The notes beneath the pieces are model-generated. The model had not been told where the DNA came from and made no database searches. It saw only the letters and a program-made list of their open reading frames with translations. From NCBI GenBank assembly GCA_002432545.1, contig DJFR01000067.1, positions 21,858 through 33,100 on the forward strand: a stretch of DNA of 11,243 nucleotides, given 5' to 3'. This DNA comes from Flammeovirgaceae bacterium UBA5867 (GTDB taxonomy: Bacteria > Bacteroidota > Bacteroidia > Cytophagales > Cyclobacteriaceae). Below, piece after piece: positions 1 to 6,600 of this stretch (position 1 is the first letter of the stretch; each line of letters begins with the position of its first letter). The position numbers and the translations under genes are program-made.

Positions 1-690
1 GCAGGTAAATGTATCGATCTTGCCAATGTCTCTCAGCTTGTCCAGCAATTTATCGCGTTTGATTTTTAGTAGCTCTCGATTCTTTCCGGGGTGCATCAAC
101 GAAGGAGCATTGGGCAGTACAGCCAGTAAACTTGCTTCACCCCACGAGAGCTCACGTGCATCACGACCAAAATAACGCCAGCATGCGGCTTCTATACCTA
201 CAACATTTCCGCCAAACGGTGCGTGCGATGCATATAGCTCAAGTATATCTTCTTTACTATAGCGCAACTCTAATCGTGTGGCCAGTATAATTTCGATGAT
301 CTTTTCAAGAATCGTTCGCGACTCTCCTTTTCGTGAAAGGCGAATTACCTGCATGCTGAGTGTGCTGCCTCCGCTAACAATACTTCGTGCCGCCATATTT
401 TGACGGAACGCTCTGCCTAATGAAAGTATATCTACACCCGGGTGACTGAAAAAGCGCTTGTCTTCATAGGTGATAATAGCGTCTGCAAATTTATCGGGAA
501 CAGAATCGGTTTCCGGAAAACGCCATTGACCATCGCGTGCAATGGCGGCACTTAGTAATTCGCCGTTGGAGGCTTCCAGCACGGTAGAGTATGGATCGGT
601 AAAAAGTTTGGAAGACAGCGAGAAGTAATACGCAACTAACCCGACAATGAGTAATGACAATCCAATCCGAATCTTATTCTTCCGCGACAT
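1..690 (-). CDS. pbpC: Penicillin-binding protein 1C, N-terminal part (cut by left edge)
   Basis: Bifunctional peptidoglycan synthase of the PBP1C type: a glycosyltransferase family 51 domain that polymerises lipid II, normally followed by a transpeptidase domain and a PBP1C C-terminal domain. Only 230 codons are present; the family is usually about 750-800 residues, so the transpeptidase lies outside the window. Visible: ATG at 690, a short basic N-terminus, one membrane anchor at about residues 8-25, then the GT51 domain from about residue 40. The GT51 signatures are clear: EDKRFFSHPGVD at 76-87, with E76 as the expected catalytic glutamate, and GGSTLSMQ at 107-114. The PNAPS stretch at 193-197 is typical of the end of this domain. 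It would act in the periplasm, anchored in the inner membrane. It is the downstream partner of the alpha-2-macroglobulin gene in many bacteria, but here a metalloprotease gene separates them. PBP1C is chosen over PBP1A from the neighbourhood and the short N-terminus. Confidence 0.9.
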   Translation of the reverse strand, partial: MSRKNKIRIGLSLLIVGLVAYYFSLSSKLFTDPYSTVLEASNGELLSAAIARDGQWRFPETDSVPDKFADAIITYEDKRFFSHPGVDILSLGRAFRQNMAARSIVSGGSTLSMQVIRLSRKGESRTILEKIIEIILATRLELRYSKEDILELYASHAPFGGNVVGIEAACWRYFGRDARELSWGEASLLAVLPNAPSLMHPGKNRELLKIKRDKLLDKLRDIGKIDTFTC

Positions 691-717
691 GCTAGTCACA
701 AAAGTAATAAATTCATT

Positions 718-745
718 CCCGCAGAAGGCGCAGTTTGACGCAGAT
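718..745 (+). repeat. Dispersed CCCGCAGA...ACGCAGA repeat, copy 1
   Basis: A 28-bp unit beginning CCCGCAGAAGGCGCAG and ending in GACGCAGAT. It matches the copy at 3513-3540 at 24 of 28 positions. It sits in the 120-bp gap between pbpC and the metalloprotease gene, 27 bp upstream of the pbpC start codon, so it lies in the likely pbpC leader or promoter zone. GCAG recurs inside it at 9-10 bp spacing. It looks like a non-coding dispersed repeat; no function is evident. Confidence 0.6.
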
Positions 746-779
746 ATATTTTTACTCTAAAGTGTTATCCAGGTAAAAT

Positions 780-803
780 CTGTCCCGATAGCTATCGGGA
801 CAG
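780..803. repeat. Perfect 24-bp palindrome after the metalloprotease gene; possible terminator hairpin
   Basis: The half-site CTGTCCCGATAG is followed at once by its exact reverse complement, giving a 24-bp palindrome with no spacer. It starts 7 bp after the TGA stop of the metalloprotease gene (minus strand). As RNA it would form a GC-rich hairpin; on the minus strand it is followed by GATTTTACC, a short T run. A terminator or 3'-end stabiliser between the metalloprotease and pbpC is plausible. The T tract is short, so a dispersed genomic palindrome or protein-binding site is also possible. Confidence 0.6.
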
Positions 804-810
804 GTTAAAA

Positions 811-3285
811 TCAGTTTCCACAAAAATCCATATCAAGATTTCCGATCGGCATGCCGGGAGGGGACTCAAGCGGGTCGTCTGCTTTAAATTCTTCCGGTTT
901 CTCCTGGAGCCTTTCGATGAGCGATGCTATATATACATAGAATGCTTTCCATTCTTCATGAGTCGTTACGGTGCCTTTTTGCTTGAGCCAGCCTTTGAGT
1001 TGCTCCAGCTTTAACAATGTAATAGCGCGTGTTTGCAGCGATGCATCATTGGAGGTTGCCAGTTTTGCCAGGTTGGAAAATAAAGCACCGTCAACATTCA
1101 TTTGCACAGCGCCTTCATACCCCGCCTTCGGTGTTGCCTTGAATGCATGTGTTATCAATTTATCAAGTATACTCTCAAGACTCGGCTGATTGATGTTGCG
1201 TGCATGATGCTCTACCAGGCGATTTGCACGTGCGGGATGAAGGATCAAACTATACGTCATATCTGCTGATGTCTCTGCCAGAGACAGCGGATCGAACGTT
1301 AACCCGGTTTTCAATTTGATCAATTCACGATGGCGCTGATACCCGATCGGACGTGGAGGTATATTTACCAGTAAACGCTCCGGAAGAATCAGTGCTGCTG
1401 GCTCAACAGTTTTCAATAATGCGTTGAGTGCTTTGGTTTGTTGTTCGGGTGTAAGCAAATCGGCAACAGGCTGCCCATCGCCACGCAAAGCATAACGATA
1501 ATTTATACCGCCTAACACTTTCACAGCTGATTCTACCTGGTAACGATGAAAGAAATATATCGGTACCAGAACTTCTTCAAGTGTTGCCAGCGGTGTATGC
1601 GGTTTGATATTGCGCTCGCCAAAATTTTTCAATGCTATAGATCGCACTTCCAATACCCGGTTCAATTCATCTGTAGCATCAGCACCATTGTCCCACAAAT
1701 GTGCATAGGGATGTGCACCACCAGTTGGTCGAGCATCCTGATCTGACAAAAATGTAAGACCGGCTTTAAGTGAATTCTGTATAATTTCATCCAATGCTTT
1801 GTCTTCGTCAACACCTTCCGGAAAATCCTGGTAGCCATACGCAATCGATACCTTATCAAATGCTCCGATCTTATCATCGTATGCATTCGATAAATCAACT
1901 TTTCCATTCACAACTCTTGCTATAGGATGTGGATAGTCCATTACCGATGCGAGATTTTCTGTACTCGATGTATAGGCATGCGCAAGTCCGAGTGTATGTC
2001 CGATCTCATGCGCTGCTAACTGGCGAAGGCGCGCCAATGCCATTGCCTCCATATCCTTATTAACAGGTTTACCCTCTTCATAGGGGGCGAGTAATCCTTC
2101 TGCTATGAGGAAATCCTGCCGAACACGGAGTGAGCCAAGTGTAACGTGACCTTTCAGGATTTCACCCGTCCGCGGGTCTGTAACAGATGCACCATACGAC
2201 CAGCCGCGTGTTGCGCGATGCACCCAGTTCACAACGTTATAGCGCACATCCATCGGGTCTGCATCTTCAGGAAGTAATTCGACTATAAATGCGTTTTTAT
2301 ACCCAGCTGCTTCAAAGGCCTGGTTCCACCATTTGGCACCATCCATTAATGCAGAACGTATAGGTTCCGGTGCACCGGGATCCATATAGTATATAATCGG
2401 TTTAACCGGTTCGCTTACACTTGCAGAAGGATCTTTCTTCTCCAATCTATGCCGGTTAATAAATCTTTTCTCGATGGGTTCACTGATTGGTGTAGCGTAA
2501 TCATAATATGACGTATTAAAATATCCGGCACGCGGATCAAATTTTCTGGGTTTATAATTATTGTCGGGTAACTGAACAAATGAATAATGTTCGCGCACGG
2601 TAACACTCGTTGGTGTCGGTGCAACACTGCGTATATAGTTTCCGGCAGGTTGGCCGGTAAAGGTAAGTGTCACTTCAAATTCAGAGTTGAACGGAAAATT
2701 ACGAATGCGTTCCGGGTAAAAAGCACTGCGCGATTTATCAAGAACATAGCCACCCTGTTGTGTAGCGCGAAGTGTACCGGCTACATCGTGTACATCTTGT
2801 ATAAAAAAATCGGTGGCATCTACCAATACTTTTCCGTTGTCTTCGGCTGCTATTGTAAATCCCCAAAGTATCGATTCAGCAAATGATTCTTTTACAGCTT
2901 TGCGTTCAGCTTCACTGTTGCTAAGGGCGCGGTAAAAATTATTCGGTTCGACAAGTAATACTTTTGGTCCGCGCTTTTCAAAATGCACAACTCTTTCACG
3001 ACCTAATTGATTCCGATCGAGCCCTATATCATTGGAGCCTACACCAGCGGTGAGCGATTCAATATATAGCAGTTCGGTATTGAACTTATCAATAAGCAAC
3101 CAGATTTTATCCTGCTTTTCGTCATAGTAGAATTCTATATAGCCGGGATACTTTTTTAATCCGTTCACCTTTTCGGCAATAGGCGAGGCAGGTGTCTGGG
3201 GAGATTGATCTGACTTGTTTTTCTTCTGCGCTGGCAATACAATCGGGAGGGCGGCCAATAGAAAGGCCCATAGTACTTTTTTCAT
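811..3285 (-). CDS. Secreted zinc metalloprotease, DUF5118/DUF5117/DUF4953 family
   Basis: Predicted exported zinc-dependent peptidase of 824 residues, a normal length for this mainly Bacteroidota family. The N-terminus is a signal peptide: MKK, a hydrophobic core at about 4-18, and a cleavage-like site near LPAQ (17-20). Order of regions: DUF5118-like segment about 38-85, DUF5117-like about 90-285, catalytic DUF4953-like about 295-740. The active site is HEIGHTLGLAH, with zinc ligands H426, H430 and H436 and catalytic E427. A metzincin-style Met-turn follows at SVMDYPHP (M449). All key residues are present, so an active enzyme is expected. Physiological substrates of the family are not established. 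No lipobox is seen, so it is periplasmic or secreted. Start chosen at the ATG at 3285, which directly precedes the signal peptide; no clear Shine-Dalgarno. It lies between the macroglobulin and pbpC genes, same strand, 384 bp and 120 bp away, so co-transcription is uncertain. Confidence 0.93.
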   Translation of the reverse strand: MKKVLWAFLLAALPIVLPAQKKNKSDQSPQTPASPIAEKVNGLKKYPGYIEFYYDEKQDKIWLLIDKFNTELLYIESLTAGVGSNDIGLDRNQLGRERVVHFEKRGPKVLLVEPNNFYRALSNSEAERKAVKESFAESILWGFTIAAEDNGKVLVDATDFFIQDVHDVAGTLRATQQGGYVLDKSRSAFYPERIRNFPFNSEFEVTLTFTGQPAGNYIRSVAPTPTSVTVREHYSFVQLPDNNYKPRKFDPRAGYFNTSYYDYATPISEPIEKRFINRHRLEKKDPSASVSEPVKPIIYYMDPGAPEPIRSALMDGAKWWNQAFEAAGYKNAFIVELLPEDADPMDVRYNVVNWVHRATRGWSYGASVTDPRTGEILKGHVTLGSLRVRQDFLIAEGLLAPYEEGKPVNKDMEAMALARLRQLAAHEIGHTLGLAHAYTSSTENLASVMDYPHPIARVVNGKVDLSNAYDDKIGAFDKVSIAYGYQDFPEGVDEDKALDEIIQNSLKAGLTFLSDQDARPTGGAHPYAHLWDNGADATDELNRVLEVRSIALKNFGERNIKPHTPLATLEEVLVPIYFFHRYQVESAVKVLGGINYRYALRGDGQPVADLLTPEQQTKALNALLKTVEPAALILPERLLVNIPPRPIGYQRHRELIKLKTGLTFDPLSLAETSADMTYSLILHPARANRLVEHHARNINQPSLESILDKLITHAFKATPKAGYEGAVQMNVDGALFSNLAKLATSNDASLQTRAITLLKLEQLKGWLKQKGTVTTHEEWKAFYVYIASLIERLQEKPEEFKADDPLESPPGMPIGNLDMDFCGN

Positions 3286-3512
3286 CGGTTCAGGTTTGAT
3301 GTTGAAAGTACAAAGGACAGACTATATATCCGCGTATATTTCAGTGAGTGGTCATATTTCCGTCACAGAAGGCCGTTGACTTTCCTGATTATACCTTTAC
3401 CTCTTGGCTCCGTATTGTCATACAACGGTAAAATTTAATTGCAGGACAAAAGAATTAGAAAAGATTGAATTTCATTATACCACGATACGGCATATAGATC
3501 GATTTATTATTG

Positions 3513-3540
3513 CCCGCAGAAGGCGCGGATTAACGCAGAA
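3513..3540 (+). repeat. Dispersed CCCGCAGA...ACGCAGA repeat, copy 2
   Basis: Begins CCCGCAGAAGGCGCGG and ends TTAACGCAGAA; 24 of 28 positions match the copy at 718-745. It lies in direct orientation 25 bp before the left arm of the inverted pair at 3566-3657, which carries the same CCCGCAGA and ACG-AGA cores. Thus the metalloprotease gene is flanked on both sides by the same repeat in the same orientation. Confidence 0.6.
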
Positions 3541-3565
3541 GAAATACAATAGAGTATAAATACAA

Positions 3566-3657
3566 GACCCGCAGAGCCTGTAGATTTACGTAGACAGATT
3601 AAAGTTAAGGATGCTTCTAACAAATATGTCTGCGTAAATCTGCTTTCTCTGCGGGTC
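3566..3657. repeat. Long imperfect inverted repeat after the macroglobulin gene (35-bp arms); possible terminator
   Basis: The left arm 3566-3600 and the reverse complement of the right arm 3623-3657 agree at 29 of 35 positions, including GACCCGCAGAG, AGATTTACG and AGACA. The loop is 22 bp. Each arm is a member of the dispersed repeat seen at 718 and 3513, so two copies lie head to head here. The structure starts 12 bp after the TAG stop of the macroglobulin gene. Its transcript could fold into a long hairpin that ends transcription or protects the mRNA 3' end. No strong T run follows on the minus strand, so a classical intrinsic terminator is not clear. Confidence 0.6.
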
Positions 3658-3669
3658 TGAAATATATAC

Positions 3670-6600
3670 CTATTGCGCGGTGGCTTTTGTTACTTCTACT
3701 ACCTGGCCTTTTTTGCGGGCGTAGATACTTTTGTCATACATGGCTTCGCAGCTGATGGCGGGCAGGTAGTATGTACCGGCATAGCTTGCGGTTAACATCA
3801 CGCGGAACGTTCTGCGCTCATTGGTATAGAGTGTGAAGTATGTATATACCCGGTCATCACGAATGTCCTGGTAATCGAATGCTGAAGACTTCACAAATTC
3901 TTCATCGCCTTGCAAGCGAAGGTTGTTGATCTCCCACCCTGACGGGAACACCTGACTCAAAGCAAGGTTTTCGTACGATGATCGTGTACCGGTATGTGCT
4001 ACAGTAACTTCCGCCAGGAACTCTGCACCTTGCTCGAGTTGTACCGGGTTGATTTCTTTTCCGTCAGCATCGGTATAGCGAACACTGAGTGAAAGATTGC
4101 TTTGCGCATCTTCTTCCTGTCCGCGGGCCGGTGTACCTTCCTGTATAAGGCGCGTGAACAACATGCCGCTGCCTTCATTCACGATCTGTATACTTTCTTT
4201 CTTCAAGCCTTTGATCGGTATTTGTACCTGTGCTATCGGTAACTCTGTACTTGCATTGACAGTCTTTCCGTTTAATGTATAGGAGAATTTCAAAGCTCCA
4301 CGTTTTTCAAGACCAGCAAACGAACCTACGGCTTTCAAGCAGAACGCTGTTTCCTGTGTACTCATCCAGTAGCCGTAATCACTTAAGTATTTAGATATAT
4401 CTTTCAACAATTCGAATGCTTTTGTTTTATCATTCAGCAATACAAGTGTTTCCAGTATCAATGCTTTATCACGAACGTCTGATCCGTAGCTATAGCTTAA
4501 CTCCCGGTAAGGTTTGATTTTCGTAGAGAGATTCGCGATCAGCTTTTTTGCAGCTTCCGGCTGACCGGCTTTTGCATACGAAGCTGCCAGCATCCACACG
4601 GCTGTAGACGTGAGGTTGGGTTGCTCGCGCAAGCGATTCATCGCTCCCATCTCCGGTGCACCGGCCAGTGCAAGAGTATATAAACGATACGCCTGCATCA
4701 GGTCGCTGTTATAGTATGTATCGTTGCGTCTCCACTCCAGCGCTTTATTCTTCTGATACTTCTTCCAGCGCTTCAGCATATCGGCAGGAACATAGTAACC
4801 CTTCGCTTCTGCTTCTATGAGGAAATGTCCGGCATAGGTTGTTCCCCACGGGTCAGACACTTCTGCTCCCGGCCAGTATCCAAAGCCACCATCGCGTTGT
4901 ATAAAGGACTTGAGTCGTTCTATACCTGCCGTAATGTTGCGTTGTACATTTTTCTGTTCAAACTCGGTGAGCACTTTTACCTGGCTCAGGTATAACTGCG
5001 GCAATACCGATGATGTAGTCTGTTCGATACAACCATGCGGATATTGAATGAGGTAACGCAGACGTGAACCGAGGTTGATCGGAGGCATGTTTGAAACTTC
5101 GAGCACCGCTGTATTGGTTCCGGCTATACCATACGGTGCGGCTTCGGCTGTCCAGCTCTTGCCAGCGTCCAGTAGCGACTCCGTTATTTTTGTTACCGGT
5201 AAATTCGGATTGCGTACTTCAATCTCAATTATATCAGTAGCACTGAATTTACCCGAGCTTGCAGTCACTTCAACTTTAGCTATACCAGCTTCCGATTTTA
5301 CGGCTATATCAAAATCAACTGTAAGATCACCGCTTGCAGGCATCGCTATAGATTTACTTGCACCACCTGCCACTGTAATCGGGCCGGTTGCCTTAACATC
5401 GATCCTGACATTGTGTATACCTTTTTCCTGTGTAAACAATGTTACCGGCAATTTCAATGTTTCTTCAGGCCCTAATACACGCGGTAATGTAGCGAGTACC
5501 ATCAATGGCTTGCGTACCGGTGTTGCTTTCTCCGTTTTACCATATGCACCTTCATACCCTGCAACTACCATGGTGCGTACTGAGCCTATATATTGAGGCA
5601 TGATGAACTTGTGCTCATCTGAGCTTCCGTCCAGTGTAAACGGACCGAAGAATTTCACTACTGGTTTAAATCGGTTTGCGCGGGCGTCATCTTCCTTCGC
5701 AGCACCTTCGGCATCACCACCCACTGCCAGTAAACGTTCAATGCGTGCACCGAACGCGCCCATCACGTCATCGAATACATCCCAGGTATGTACACCCAAC
5801 GCTTCACGTGCATAGAAGCGACTCCAGGCATCCGGTGTTTTAAAGCGAGTTATATCCAGCAGACCTTCATCTACAACGGCTATGGTGTACGTCATTTTAC
5901 GTTTATTCTTTTCGGAGACTTTGATCGTTACTTCCTGGCCAGGCTCCAGCACTTCCGGCATGTTAATGACCGGCTCCAGGTGTGTATTCGGATCTTCCAC
6001 ACGAATGGACGCTACACCGTATAAACGTATCGGCAAATCATTTATAGTCTGCGAGTGTGGTTGTAACAACGCTACATGTACATATACATTAGGCGCCATC
6101 TGGCTCGTAACATCAAAGCTGAATTTGGTTTCGCCCTGTTGTGTCTCAACCCAATAGGTCTGCAGTACTTTACTTCCGTTCTCTATACTTACCAACGCAC
6201 GACCACCCTGTGCTCCACCCGGTATAGTTAGATTCACTTTCTCGCCAATGTTATACGAAGATTTATCGGTAGCGAACGACAGCATGGTAGCACCTCCGCG
6301 CGAATCGTCTCCGCGACTGCGGCTATACCAGCCCGGCTCATCTATATATATAATTTGCCCTGTGCAGTGACCAGACACCGGATCGCAGGCCCGAACAAAG
6401 TAACGCCCGTATTCCTGTTCACCAGTCTTCATCTCGAATGTCCACGAACCTTTACCATTCACCGTATTTACTTTACCACTCTTGATGAGTTTGGAGTAAG
6501 AACCTTCTACATAGTTGGCGAGACTTTCCTCAGAGTTATCCCACCACCAGCGCCAGTCGAGTTTATACATGCTGATCTCAACATCGTTGCGCGAAATCGC

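Larger units (their letters stand above)
3286..3669. other. Intergenic region between macroglobulin and metalloprotease genes
   Basis: 384 bp with no supportable gene on either strand. The half nearest the macroglobulin stop is filled with members of one dispersed repeat family (3513-3540 and the inverted pair 3566-3657). The half nearest the metalloprotease ATG should hold that gene's promoter and leader. I found no exact TAnnTTTG box there on the minus strand; one near match (TACCGTTG, read on the minus strand) covers 3423-3430. A small imperfect hairpin, CCGT-TGT paired with ACA-ACGG, lies at 3410-3428. Confidence 0.6.

Noticed and set aside
3513..3657. Possible CRISPR array from repeated CCCGCAGA units
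   Set aside because: Only three copies here, in mixed orientation, with unequal spacing and several mismatches, and no cas genes nearby.
5075..5596. 173-codon open frame on the plus strand
   Set aside because: It lies wholly antisense to the macroglobulin gene, which has clear family motifs throughout; composition is that of a mirrored reading frame and no domain is recognisable.
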